Of a DNA stretch of 41,180 bases, positions 1 to 5,594 are shown in pieces. The notes beneath the pieces were generated by a model. It made no database searches and was not told where the DNA came from. It was given only the letters and a program-made list of their open reading frames with translations. Every line of letters starts with the position of its first letter. The stretch's first letter is position 1. Source of the stretch: a virus; IMG/VR virus record IMGVR_UViG_3300042691_023582, positions 1 to 41,180 of that record. The stretch is one strand, 5' to 3'. The translations under genes were made by a program, and so were the position numbers.

Positions 1-69
1 GCTTCAGGTCGGTACGCAGGCGGTCGTACGGGAACTCGAAGCGTTCCTTGCCGACCCAGAGCTTGTAGA
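1..69. repeat. Terminal direct repeat, left copy (assembly overlap)
   Basis: These 69 bases are identical to 41112-41180. The large-terminase reading frame continues unbroken across the joined ends, so this is a circular or circularly permuted genome written with an overlap. It could in principle be a short physical terminal repeat, but its place inside the terL coding region makes a sequence-closure overlap more likely. Confidence 0.95.
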
Positions 70-85
70 GTTTTACTTCATCCAT
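1..85 (-). CDS. terL: Terminase large subunit, N-terminal end (gene wraps to the window end)
   Basis: The minus-strand ATG at 85-83 opens a frame beginning MDEVKLYKLWVGKERF. It runs off base 1 and continues in frame at the right end of the window. A Shine-Dalgarno-like GAGGGGA lies about 11 bases upstream. This adds 31 residues before the first ATG visible at 41103, giving a full protein of 568 residues. The preceding small gene stops at 87, immediately beside this start, so translation is probably coupled. Confidence 0.88.
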   Translation of the reverse strand, partial: MDEVKLYKLWVGKERFEFPYDRLRTDLK

Positions 86-86
86 C

Positions 87-257
87 TCAGTTATAGTCCC
101 CTCTCGCAACTCGCGTCATGATGTCGTAGATCCGCAGCGCGGTCAGCTTGTCGTGGTGGCGCTTCAGCTTGTTGCGGAAGCGCGACTCGACGATCTTGCG
201 CTTGTGGGCTTCGGTCATCGGCGGACGCTTACGCTCTTTCGGGCTGCCACTCTCCAC
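87..257 (-). CDS. Small basic protein upstream of terL
   Basis: A 56-residue frame from GTG at 257, with GGAG ten bases upstream. A 43-residue version from ATG at 218 is possible. The product is rich in Lys, Arg and His with a helical centre (RFRNKLKRHHDKLTALRIYD) and no recognised domain. It overlaps the end of the Cys-rich gene by 29 bases and abuts the terL start, so it appears to be part of the packaging operon. A nucleic-acid-binding role would fit its charge, but this is inference. Confidence 0.55.
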   Translation of the reverse strand: MESGSPKERKRPPMTEAHKRKIVESRFRNKLKRHHDKLTALRIYDIMTRVARGDYN

Positions 258-444
258 AGCAGTCTAGCTCCTGGGTTACCGGCCACTCGGCGGCGGGCGG
301 GTTGTCGCGGCTGACGTCGGGCGGCATCCGGCGGCACTCGCCAAACTTGCTGCCCTCTCCTCGCCACTTCCAATAGCGGCAGCCAAGACAGCATTGGAGG
401 GGTCCGATGATGATGTCGATGTGGGGTGGTTGGGTGGTTGTCAT
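229..444 (-). CDS. Small Cys-rich (zinc-ribbon-like) protein
   Basis: 71 residues from ATG at 444; an in-frame ATG at 456 would give 75. The sequence shows C-C-x2-C, then GECRRMPP, then a WP...LDCCGEW tail. This resembles the common small phage proteins with the pattern C-x2-C, CRR-x-PP, W-x-G-E-W, which probably bind a metal. Function is unknown. Neither start has a Shine-Dalgarno sequence. A promoter-like TTGACG/TATATG pair ends 9 bases before ATG 444, and the upstream ATG lies inside its -10 box, so I prefer 444 and suspect a leaderless message. Confidence 0.7.
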   Translation of the reverse strand: MTTTQPPHIDIIIGPLQCCLGCRYWKWRGEGSKFGECRRMPPDVSRDNPPAAEWPVTQELDCCGEWQPERA

Positions 445-453
445 ACTGTTATT

Positions 454-481
454 CATATAGGGTAAATATAAGGGCCGTCAA
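454..481 (-). promoter_or_regulatory. Sigma70-like promoter, probably for the packaging operon
   Basis: On the minus strand, TTGACG (481-476) is separated by 16 bases from TATATG (459-454). Expected initiation at about 446-447 is only two to three bases before ATG 444, which implies a leaderless or nearly leaderless transcript entering the Cys-rich gene, the small basic gene and terL. Confidence 0.45.
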
Positions 482-804
482 GAGGGTGCTTTAGTGGGTC
501 CGGCGTGCGGAACCCAAATATACGTAGCGTCAAGGCGAGCGATGGTGGAGGGCGGGCGGTGGCCTCGCGCGCGCGCGCACCCCCGTACGCGCGCGCACGT
601 ATTTACGTACGCGTGCGCGTATTTACGATCGCGCGCCCAGGCGCGCGCGCCTGTATCTAACGTGTCGCTGATCGTCCACACAATCGCGCGCGCCTAACGT
701 CGCATAATCCTACTAATGTCGCATTACGATTTGCGATTTCCCTAGGAAAATCGCGCAATCCGTAACACCGAACACTAGGCGCGCATGCCGGACTAGGCGC
801 ACCG
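482..804. other. Non-coding region with alternating CG tracts and palindromes
   Basis: About 320 bases without a credible gene. Bases 565-653 are dominated by GCGCGC and GTACGC runs, which favour Z-DNA or cruciforms. They include an imperfect 20-bp tandem repeat (591-610 and 611-630, sharing CGTATTTACG) and a perfect 16-bp palindrome at 638-653. A near-palindrome centred on CTAG lies at 733-754 (20 of 22 positions symmetric). CTAGGCGC occurs twice near 775-800. The position between the small-terminase-like gene and the terL operon suits a packaging site or origin; this is inference from location only. Confidence 0.5.
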
Positions 805-1317
805 TCAATCTGTAGTGGTGTCCTGGTCCGGTAGTGTCGGTGCGACGTGGGCGCGCATTGCGGATAGTATACCGGCAACGTCCTCTCGCGCGCGGTCCGT
901 CGCGACGCTATCCCTGAGGCGCTGAGCCTTATCGGCAGCGATCCCTGCAACGGTGGCAAGCTGTAGGGCTGAGGCTTTGTCGAGTTTATCGGCGGTGATC
1001 CCGTCCAGGGCTCGAAGGGCTGTAGACTCGAAGCGGTAAGCGGCGATAACCCGACCAACGGTTGGAGGCAAGCGAAGCGTGCCGTCGGGGTCATACTTAG
1101 ACCGCATGATCTTGACCCCTTGGGGGGTCAGTCCGTACCCCTTGCAAATATCGGACGTTGTAAAGCCTAGCTTGCCCAACGCTATCACCTGCGCCGCCCT
1201 CGTGGGGATCCTTCCCCATTCCCTCGCCAAGTCCTGATCTTGAATTTCGAGCGTAGCGGGTAACCCTTCCAACGGTTCAGACTCTTCCGCGATTGTCGGC
1301 GCAATATCGTTTTTCAT
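805..1317 (-). CDS. HTH DNA-binding protein, candidate terminase small subunit
   Basis: 170 residues from ATG 1317; a 184-residue version from TTG 1359 has no better signal. The centre (GKLGFTTSDICKGYGLTPQG) looks like a helix-turn-helix. It is followed by a helical segment (SALQLATVAGIAADKAQRLR) of the type seen in phage small-terminase and HTH proteins. It is the first minus-strand gene upstream of the packaging operon, which favours the terminase role, but 350 bases of structured non-coding DNA separate it from terL. A transcriptional regulator of the divergent plus-strand operon is the alternative. Confidence 0.6.
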   Translation of the reverse strand: MKNDIAPTIAEESEPLEGLPATLEIQDQDLAREWGRIPTRAAQVIALGKLGFTTSDICKGYGLTPQGVKIMRSKYDPDGTLRLPPTVGRVIAAYRFESTALRALDGITADKLDKASALQLATVAGIAADKAQRLRDSVATDRAREDVAGILSAMRAHVAPTLPDQDTTTD

Positions 1318-1442
1318 ACGGAAACACCGTGCGAAAAACGCGCGCGAAAAAAAGCGCAAAAAAAACTTGCTCTAGCCTACATCGTGACGCTACGTTGTCC
1401 GGCAGATAAGCAAAGGCGCAAAAGCGCCGGAAAGGTTAGACG
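1318..1442. promoter_or_regulatory. Divergent control region with A-tracts and a leader hairpin
   Basis: The region separates the minus-strand HTH gene from the plus-strand operon. Three A-tracts (5, 7 and 8 As) lie between 1334 and 1365 and suggest intrinsic bending. Next comes AACTTGCTC with a possible weak promoter: TTGCTC at 1367-1372, 18-base spacer, TACGTT at 1391-1396. A small hairpin (GGCGC-AAAA-GCGCC, 1415-1428) sits directly before the ribosome-binding sequence GGAAAGG of the gene at 1443, so it could modulate translation. Confidence 0.4.
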
Positions 1443-1850
1443 ATGAACGAATCAACGGTTGATATCCTCAGGAAGTTTGCGGCCGCGCGGCCGAACCTAG
1501 AACCTGGCAACTATTCCAGCGCGGCTGATTACCGGCGCGAAGCGCGCGCAATTCAAAAACAATTGCGCGATGCGCGCGCGATCCTCAGCGCATGCGAAAG
1601 GCTAAACATCGGACCGGACGCCTGGCGCGATGCAATGGCAACGGACCGCCTGAAGATTGCAAACGGCCGCGCCGAATTCGATGTGTGCCAATACTGGCCG
1701 ACGGAATACCGGCTCGCCGTTTGTCGCGTGGGTAAGTCTGCTATCTGGTCGCACCTGCGCGACGCTATGGGTTGCAAGACTCGCGACGAAATCCAACTAG
1801 CAGCGCGCGAGTATCTCCCGTCGTCAATTGTTCGTCGTTGGTTCAACTAA
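1443..1850 (+). CDS. Hypothetical phage protein
   Basis: 135 residues starting at ATG 1443 with GGAAAGG upstream. No domain is recognised. Residues 18-52 (NLEPGNYSSAADYRREARAI and onward) form an acidic/basic helix of a kind seen in small early proteins of phages. The remainder is mixed alpha/beta with tryptophans near residues 61, 84 and 102. It is the first gene of a plus-strand operon that ends at a terminator at 3235. Nothing indicates a catalytic site. Confidence 0.7.
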   Translation: MNESTVDILRKFAAARPNLEPGNYSSAADYRREARAIQKQLRDARAILSACERLNIGPDAWRDAMATDRLKIANGRAEFDVCQYWPTEYRLAVCRVGKSAIWSHLRDAMGCKTRDEIQLAAREYLPSSIVRRWFN

Positions 1851-1869
1851 CACAAAGAAAGACTACATC

Positions 1870-2622
1870 ATGAAAAAGAAACTCTCAGAAGTTAAACGCT
1901 ACGGATCCTCACTTCTAACGTTTGAAAACGCAAAAACATCAAAAGGTGAAAGCCTAGGCATTCTCACAGGCATCCTCTACCTTGCACCAGCGCGCGAAAG
2001 CGTACCTTTCGGAGGTGGCAATCTTTGTCCAATGGCAAGCAAGGGTTGTCAGGATGTGTGCCTATTCACGGCCGGACGAGGTAGCTTCAAACAAGTACGC
2101 AATGCGCGCATTGCGAAAACGGTTTATTTCTTCCAACATCGTGAGGCATTCCTAGAGGATCTAGAAAAAAGCCTATACGCATTACAAGACCGCGCCGAAA
2201 GTCTAGGCATGCGTCCGGCCGTTCGCTTGAACGGAACAAGCGATTATCCGTTTTTTAAAATGCCACTAATGCGAAAGTTTCGGCATTTGCAATTCTACAA
2301 CTACACCAAGGTTTATTCACGCATGATCGATTATTGCGACGGCAAACTTCCGGAAAACGAGCACCTCACCTTTTCACGGTCCGAAACAAACGAGACGCAA
2401 TGCGCGGACATACTGGCGCGCGGTGGAAATGTTGCCGTTGTTTTCTCCACCCGCAAAGGTTGGCCGCTACCGGCCGAATACCTAGGCCGCCCGGTCATCG
2501 ATGGTGACACTCATGATGTCCGCTTTCTGGATCCTCGCGGGGTTGTTGTCGGGTTGCGCGCAAAAGGTAAAGCGCGCGCCGATAAATCCGGGTTCGTGGT
2601 ACAAGTAGGGGTGCAATCATGA
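1870..2622 (+). CDS. GP88-family protein
   Basis: 250 residues from ATG 1870. The frame extends upstream, but that part overlaps the previous gene and lacks a ribosome-binding site. The N-terminal half carries the hallmark of the phage gene-product-88 family: LTFENAKTSKG, then Cys53-x6-Cys60-x3-Cys64 followed by LFTAGRGS. The three cysteines could bind a metal, but the spacing is not the CxxxCxxC of radical-SAM enzymes. VRLNGTSDYP and QFYNYTKVYSR follow. The family is widespread in phages and, as far as I know, has no established activity. Its stop overlaps the next start (ATGA). Confidence 0.8.
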   Translation: MKKKLSEVKRYGSSLLTFENAKTSKGESLGILTGILYLAPARESVPFGGGNLCPMASKGCQDVCLFTAGRGSFKQVRNARIAKTVYFFQHREAFLEDLEKSLYALQDRAESLGMRPAVRLNGTSDYPFFKMPLMRKFRHLQFYNYTKVYSRMIDYCDGKLPENEHLTFSRSETNETQCADILARGGNVAVVFSTRKGWPLPAEYLGRPVIDGDTHDVRFLDPRGVVVGLRAKGKARADKSGFVVQVGVQS

Positions 2623-2798
2623 ACGTATCAAAAAACATATTTGGAAAATGGGAAGTTCGCGCATACGTGAGGAAAAAAAACAAAAACAAAGGCTCTGAGG
2701 ATATGGAATTTAAAACATATTCAGCAAATTCAGGCGCCGAGGCTCTGCGAATGTTCGCGGATGATATGCGAAAAGAGGGAAGGCGGGTTGTATCATGA
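2619..2798 (+). CDS. Small basic protein in the GP88 operon
   Basis: 59 residues. ATG 2619 overlaps the GP88 stop as ATGA, so translation is coupled. The N-terminal part is strongly basic (RKKNKNKGSEDMEFKTY) and the C-terminal part is helical (AEALRMFADDMRKEGRR). No family is recognised. Base composition is notably A-rich compared with the structural genes. Its own stop overlaps the next ATG by the same four bases. Confidence 0.65.
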   Translation: MNVSKNIFGKWEVRAYVRKKNKNKGSEDMEFKTYSANSGAEALRMFADDMRKEGRRVVS

Positions 2799-2896
2799 CC
2801 GGCGCCCTAGCCTTCGCGATCATCGCGGCGAACATCGCCGGACTAATCATAGGCGCGCTTTACGCGCTGGTATGCGTTACCAGGGGCGGCGAATGA
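2795..2896 (+). CDS. 33-residue membrane protein
   Basis: ATG 2795 overlaps the previous stop (ATGA). The product is almost entirely one hydrophobic segment (ALAFAIIAANIAGLIIGALY) followed by a short tail ending TRGGE, so a single membrane span is likely. Its place inside a chain of coupled genes and its clean hydrophobicity argue that it is real despite its size. Function is unknown. Confidence 0.6.
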   Translation: MTGALAFAIIAANIAGLIIGALYALVCVTRGGE

Positions 2897-2997
2897 GCGC
2901 CACCCTCGACACCGCGCTATGCGTCATAATCCTGACGCCCCTGGCACTGACGCTAGCCTACATCATCCGCGACATAATCACAAAGGGGAACATATGA
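2893..2997 (+). CDS. 34-residue membrane protein
   Basis: ATG 2893 overlaps the previous stop (ATGA). One hydrophobic helix (residues about 8-24, ALCVIILTPLALTLAYII) is followed by a charged tail, RDIITKGNI. Together with the 33-residue protein just upstream it forms a pair of tiny membrane proteins made from one coupled message. They might act together at the inner membrane, for example in superinfection exclusion or host takeover; this is inference. Confidence 0.6.
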   Translation: MSATLDTALCVIILTPLALTLAYIIRDIITKGNI

Positions 2998-3179
2998 ACC
3001 ACGAAGATTCACGAATGCGCGCGCTAGTTTATGACGCATGGGAAACAAACTACGGACCGGACCTAGCGGACCGTCTGGACATAGAGCCCGGCGACGAGCT
3101 AGGATATATTCGCATGCTGTCCACGTTGCGCGATTTACTGGATTATGAATTGAGGGTATTGAGCAACGGTAAACGGTAG
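2994..3179 (+). CDS. Small acidic protein, last gene of the GP88 operon
   Basis: 61 residues from ATG 2994, overlapping the previous stop (ATGA). The sequence is acidic and helical (VYDAWETNYGPDLADRLDIE, then RMLSTLRDLLDYELRVL) with no known domain. It ends 18 bases before the stem of a strong terminator, which closes the plus-strand operon. Confidence 0.65.
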   Translation: MNHEDSRMRALVYDAWETNYGPDLADRLDIEPGDELGYIRMLSTLRDLLDYELRVLSNGKR

Positions 3180-3197
3180 AGCGCCAAGCAAACACCG

Positions 3198-3235
3198 GCG
3201 CGCCTAGCATAACCCGCTAGGCGCGCTTTTCTTTT
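3198..3235 (+). terminator. Rho-independent terminator of the first plus-strand operon
   Basis: A perfect 11-bp stem (GCGCGCCTAGC, 3198-3208; GCTAGGCGCGC, 3216-3226) with a 7-base loop is followed by TTTTCTTTT at 3227-3235. The orientation fits the genes at 1443-3179. The minus strand lacks a T-tract on the other side. Confidence 0.9.
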
Positions 3236-3238
3236 CGC

Positions 3239-3718
3239 CTAAACAAGGGGGGCCGGACCTTTGCCTAGCCACTGCGCCAACGCGTAATTGATACACGCTG
3301 ACACGCTTAGCCTGTACTCGAGCGCTCGTTGCGCAGTCGCAAGGTAGACATCCCTGTCCAGCGTAATACACGCGCGCGTCCGGCGCCCGTGAATCGGCAT
3401 CGATGGTAATCGTCGACCATTACAAGGGGGCACCACGTACGCCAGATCCTCCGGCACCCTGTGCCGGACCCTTTCCCGCCCAGCCTCGGCCACCTTCGCC
3501 GGATCCCACGTCAAGGGGGGCTCTCCCTTGGCCGACAAGGGGGGCTCACCTTGCAAGGGGGGCTCGCCTCCGGATTGCAAGGGGGGTTCGATCAAGGGGG
3601 GCTTCAGCCCCATCAACTCCGCGTCGATCGGGTCGACCACCTTGGCAAGGGGGAGCAACGCCGGGCTGACCTTCTTGGGCTTTGGTGGTAGTGGCTGGTT
3701 CAAGGGGGGCTCTCGCAA
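3239..3718 (-). CDS. Ribbon-helix-helix-like protein with EPPL repeats
   Basis: Up to 159 residues; the start is uncertain (TTG 3718; GTG 3640 and ATG 3613 are alternatives). The last 50 residues (RACITLDRDVYLATAQRALE, then YRLSVSACINYALAQWL) look like a CopG/Arc-type ribbon-helix-helix DNA-binding fold. The N-terminal part is proline-rich, with EPPL or KPPL units produced by the CAAGGGGGG array when read in one frame. It would be a small repressor if the RHH call is right. It follows the RusA-like gene and is the last gene of the minus-strand early region. Confidence 0.55.
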   Translation of the reverse strand: MREPPLNQPLPPKPKKVSPALLPLAKVVDPIDAELMGLKPPLIEPPLQSGGEPPLQGEPPLSAKGEPPLTWDPAKVAEAGRERVRHRVPEDLAYVVPPCNGRRLPSMPIHGRRTRACITLDRDVYLATAQRALEYRLSVSACINYALAQWLGKGPAPLV

Positions 3719-3746
3719 GGGGGGCTCAAGGGGGGTTCAAGGGGGG
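3244..3746. repeat. Twelve-copy CAAGGGGGG array
   Basis: CAAGGGGG(G) begins at 3244, 3423, 3512, 3536, 3554, 3578, 3593, 3646, 3701, 3716, 3727 and 3738, usually followed by CTC or TTC. Copies fall in different reading frames of the RHH-like gene and run over the end of the RusA gene, so conservation is at DNA level. The last four copies bring four G6 tracts together at 3704-3746 (gaps of 9, 5 and 5 bases), able in principle to fold as a G-quadruplex on the plus strand. Confidence 0.85.
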
Positions 3747-4033
3747 CTCACCCTGAAGATCTCGATCGTCGTACGGTCTTGGTCGGCTTTGACCTGTCGG
3801 TGGGAGACTTCGACGACAACGTCCGGCCCATCGCCTGGTAGTATGCCGGCATCGACGAGTCCATCCACGATGTACTTGGACGAAGTACCATCGGCGTCCC
3901 GTAGCTTCCGCAGGTAGCTTGTAACGAGGATGCGCACTGGTCCAGTAAGTCGCGGAGGCGCTTCCTGCGCCAGCGGTGGATGCTTAGTAGGTTGTTCCAT
4001 GAGGGAAGGGGGAAAGGTAGTTCGACCACGCAT
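3737..4033 (-). CDS. RusA-like Holliday junction resolvase, C-terminal catalytic part
   Basis: The frame opens at ATG 4033 and encodes up to 98 residues. From LTGPVRILVTSYLRK onward it matches RusA-type resolvases: LRDADG (the DxD position), a helix YIVDGLVDAGILP, then GDGPDVVVEV and RQVKADQDRTTIEI. RusA dimers cut Holliday junctions during phage recombination. The residues before LTGPVR do not look like RusA; the matching N-terminus lies in the overlapping frame (3748-4059). Either a -1 frameshift joins them or the gene is broken. The end overlaps the CAAGGGGGG array. Confidence 0.65.
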   Translation of the reverse strand: MRGRTTFPPSLMEQPTKHPPLAQEAPPRLTGPVRILVTSYLRKLRDADGTSSKYIVDGLVDAGILPGDGPDVVVEVSHRQVKADQDRTTIEIFRVSPP

Positions 4034-4059
4034 ATGGGGGAATCCGGTCCTCGTTCCAT
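3748..4059 (-). CDS. RusA-like N-terminal frame
   Basis: From ATG 4059 the frame reads VVELPFPLPSWNNLLSIHRW and then RRKRLRD, which resembles the start of phage RusA-like resolvases (LPxP-x-S-x-N). It stays open for about 60 more residues with a composition that looks non-native. The catalytic part is in the -1 frame. A heptamer T-TTC-CCC, in frame at about 4012-4018, has the shape of a -1 slippery site, but a shift there would bypass the SWNNLL motif. A simple indel is equally possible. Confidence 0.5.
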   Translation of the reverse strand: MERGPDSPICVVELPFPLPSWNNLLSIHRWRRKRLRDLLDQCASSLQATCGSYGTPMVLRPSTSWMDSSMPAYYQAMGRTLSSKSPTDRSKPTKTVRRSRSSG

Positions 4060-4090
4060 GGCGAGGACCGTATCACCCACGGGGGGCGAG

Positions 4091-4369
4091 TCAAGCGGTC
4101 GGCTCCGGCTGGTCCAGCCTCGTCGAGTTGGCAAGTGGGAGCCCATCCTCCCCGACCCCTACAACAGCCAACTGGTCGATCAGCGTCGCCCCGATCCGCA
4201 TCTTATCCCGCACGTCGATCGAGTTGACCCCAGTCTGCTGGCGGGTCGCCAGCTCGACCCACAACCCGTCGCGCTGCTCGGCCAGCGCGCTATGGACCAG
4301 CCTCACATCCTCCATCGTCAGGTGGAGGACCGCCGCCGGCGCGGGGGGGAACTTCCTATTTCGACTCAT
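4091..4369 (-). CDS. Hypothetical protein upstream of the resolvase
   Basis: 92 residues from ATG 4369, overlapping the preceding gene by 14 bases. After a basic, proline-rich start (SRNRKFPPAPAAVLHLTMED) the protein is helical (VRLVHSALAEQRDGLWVELA), then IDVRDKMRIGATLIDQLAVV. No domain is recognised. It could be a small partner in the recombination and replication cluster, but only its neighbourhood suggests this. Confidence 0.6.
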   Translation of the reverse strand: MSRNRKFPPAPAAVLHLTMEDVRLVHSALAEQRDGLWVELATRQQTGVNSIDVRDKMRIGATLIDQLAVVGVGEDGLPLANSTRLDQPEPTA

Positions 4370-4556
4370 CGGTCAGCTCCTCGAACTTGCGGTATACAAA
4401 CTTATTGGTGAACCGCTGCTGCGCCCAGACCCATTCCTTGAACTCGTCGGGCTGCATCAGTCGGGCGTTGTCCGCCACATCATCGGCCAGGTCCAGCAGT
4501 TTGTTCAGCACTTCCTCGTACCGCTCCCTCAACTGCTCTGCGTTCAGCTTCTCCAT
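4356..4556 (-). CDS. Small acidic helical protein
   Basis: 66 residues from ATG 4556 with a clear AAGGAG eight bases upstream. The start overlaps the stop of the methyltransferase C-terminal frame (TAATG). The product is highly charged and helical (EKLNAEQLRERYEEVLNKLL, then DLADDVADNARLMQ) and probably forms a coiled coil. No family was recognised. Confidence 0.7.
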   Translation of the reverse strand: MEKLNAEQLRERYEEVLNKLLDLADDVADNARLMQPDEFKEWVWAQQRFTNKFVYRKFEELTDESK

Positions 4557-4813
4557 TACCTTGTCTCCTTGTTGTTGATTAACTCCTCCACCAACACCCT
4601 CCACGCCCTCTCGGCAGTCTGGGGGACAACCCCATTCCCGAGCAATCTTAATTCGTCGGTCCGGTTGTCAATCGACGTCGCTATTCGGTCCTGGGCATCC
4701 ACAATCTGCGTAGTGGATGTTGCATCGAGGGCAAACTGGCTCTCCGCATTCCTCGCACTCACTACAATCGGACGCATACACGATGGCATCGTCCATCCGA
4801 TTGGCAGCCCCAT
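4556..4813 (-). CDS. Cytosine methyltransferase, C-terminal motif X in a second frame
   Basis: This frame ends TDELRLLGNGVVPQTAERAW, which is motif X of C5-cytosine methyltransferases, needed to complete the SAM site. It is displaced by one base from the frame carrying motifs I-VIII. A possible start is ATG 4813 (85 residues). The frame is open from 5518, and the stretch LNPRWVETLMGLPIGWT just before 4813 also resembles methyltransferase tails. The stop couples to the next gene (TAATG). It may be a separate small subunit, as in split enzymes such as M.AquI, the product of +1 frameshifting, or the trace of an indel. Confidence 0.6.
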   Translation of the reverse strand: MGLPIGWTMPSCMRPIVVSARNAESQFALDATSTTQIVDAQDRIATSIDNRTDELRLLGNGVVPQTAERAWRVLVEELINNKETR

Positions 4814-5540
4814 CAGCGTCTCGACCCAGCGGGGGTTGAGTAACCCTCGGCGGCTCCCATCCGTACTGCTGTTCGCCGGGGCGGCTGGGCCAGCAAAATG
4901 AAGCGTGGCAATTCTCCGTAAAATGCGACCACCCTTGTCTAGTGCTGCTAAAAGCTCCCAAGACGCCGATTGGTCTTTGTCCTCGTTTGCCGATGGCGTC
5001 GGCCAGGACGAACACCCGCTTCCGCTGGTGTGGAGCGCCAACTTCAGACGCGCTAAATATGCCCCACGTCGTTCGGTAACCAAACTCTCCCAAGTCGTGC
5101 AGGACGTCACGCAACCCGAGGGTAATGTGTCCTTCGACGTTTTCAAAGAAGCAGACTCTAGGCTGCATCCGAACAATTCCATCTGCGATGTAGGGCCAGA
5201 GGTGTCTGGGGTCTTCGGCGCCGAGTCGCTTTCCGGCTGCTGAGAATGGCTGGCACGGGTAGCCGCTACTGAGGATGTCCACCTTTCCACGAAACTCTTC
5301 CCATGGGAAGGTTTTAAGATCCGTCCAGATAGGAGCTGGGTCCAGGAGTCCCGCTTCCATCTTTGCGACCAAGTTCGCGCAGGCGAAGGCTTCGATCTCG
5401 CTAAAAGCGACTGTTCGCAGATTCGGGATTGCTCGTCGCAGTCCGAGATCAATGCCTCCGTATCCGGCACATAGGCTGACGTGTGTAACTGTTTCGGCAG
5501 GATCCAAACTCCACCCATCGGCTGACTCCTTGTTGTTCAT
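4668..5540 (-). CDS. DNA (cytosine-5-)-methyltransferase, main catalytic frame
   Basis: 290 residues from ATG 5540 (AGAAGGT upstream; GTG 5594 is an alternative start). Motif I is SLCAGYGGIDLGL (about 21-34), the catalytic loop GYPCQPFSAAGKR has its Cys at about 96, FFENVEGH is motif VI and QRKRVFVLA is motif VIII. The C-terminus has six closely spaced cysteines (CSECEECG, CPRC, CGC), probably a zinc cluster. Motif X is missing from this frame and appears in the +1 frame directly after its TGA, whose context is GAT-TGA-C. The enzyme would methylate cytosine, probably against host restriction. Confidence 0.88.
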   Translation of the reverse strand: MNNKESADGWSLDPAETVTHVSLCAGYGGIDLGLRRAIPNLRTVAFSEIEAFACANLVAKMEAGLLDPAPIWTDLKTFPWEEFRGKVDILSSGYPCQPFSAAGKRLGAEDPRHLWPYIADGIVRMQPRVCFFENVEGHITLGLRDVLHDLGEFGYRTTWGIFSASEVGAPHQRKRVFVLADAIGKRGQRPIGVLGAFSSTRQGWSHFTENCHASFCWPSRPGEQQYGWEPPRVTQPPLGRDADGAANRMDDAIVYASDCSECEECGEPVCPRCNIHYADCGCPGPNSDVD

Positions 5541-5548
5541 AACGCTAC

Positions 5549-5587
5549 CTTCTAACGACCCGCCCCACCGCCTGCAAGTTATTTCTT
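5549..5587 (-). promoter_or_regulatory. Promoter-like element before the methyltransferase gene
   Basis: On the minus strand AAGAAATAACTTGC (5587-5574) is followed by TTGCAG, a 17-base spacer and TAGAAG (5554-5549), eight bases before ATG 5540. The same 14-mer, with the same spacing to TACAAG, occurs before the gene starting at 9920. The -10-like box overlaps the Shine-Dalgarno sequence, so one of the two readings may be accidental. Confidence 0.35.
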
Positions 5588-5594
5588 CAGCCAC

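Noticed and set aside
494-697. Open frames on both strands in the CG-rich region
   Set aside because: Products are Arg/Ala repeats generated by GCGCGC tracts, with no start signals.
1870-2622. Radical-SAM enzyme
   Set aside because: Cys spacing (C-x6-C-x3-C) does not match CxxxCxxC, and the surrounding sequence fits the GP88 family better.
3239-3718. Lysogeny module (integrase, excisionase, CI-like repressor)
   Set aside because: Small RHH and HTH proteins exist, but no integrase or attachment site was recognised, so temperate life is not supported.
3244-3746. CRISPR array
   Set aside because: Units are only 9-12 bases, spacing is irregular (11-180), there are no uniform spacers and no cas genes.
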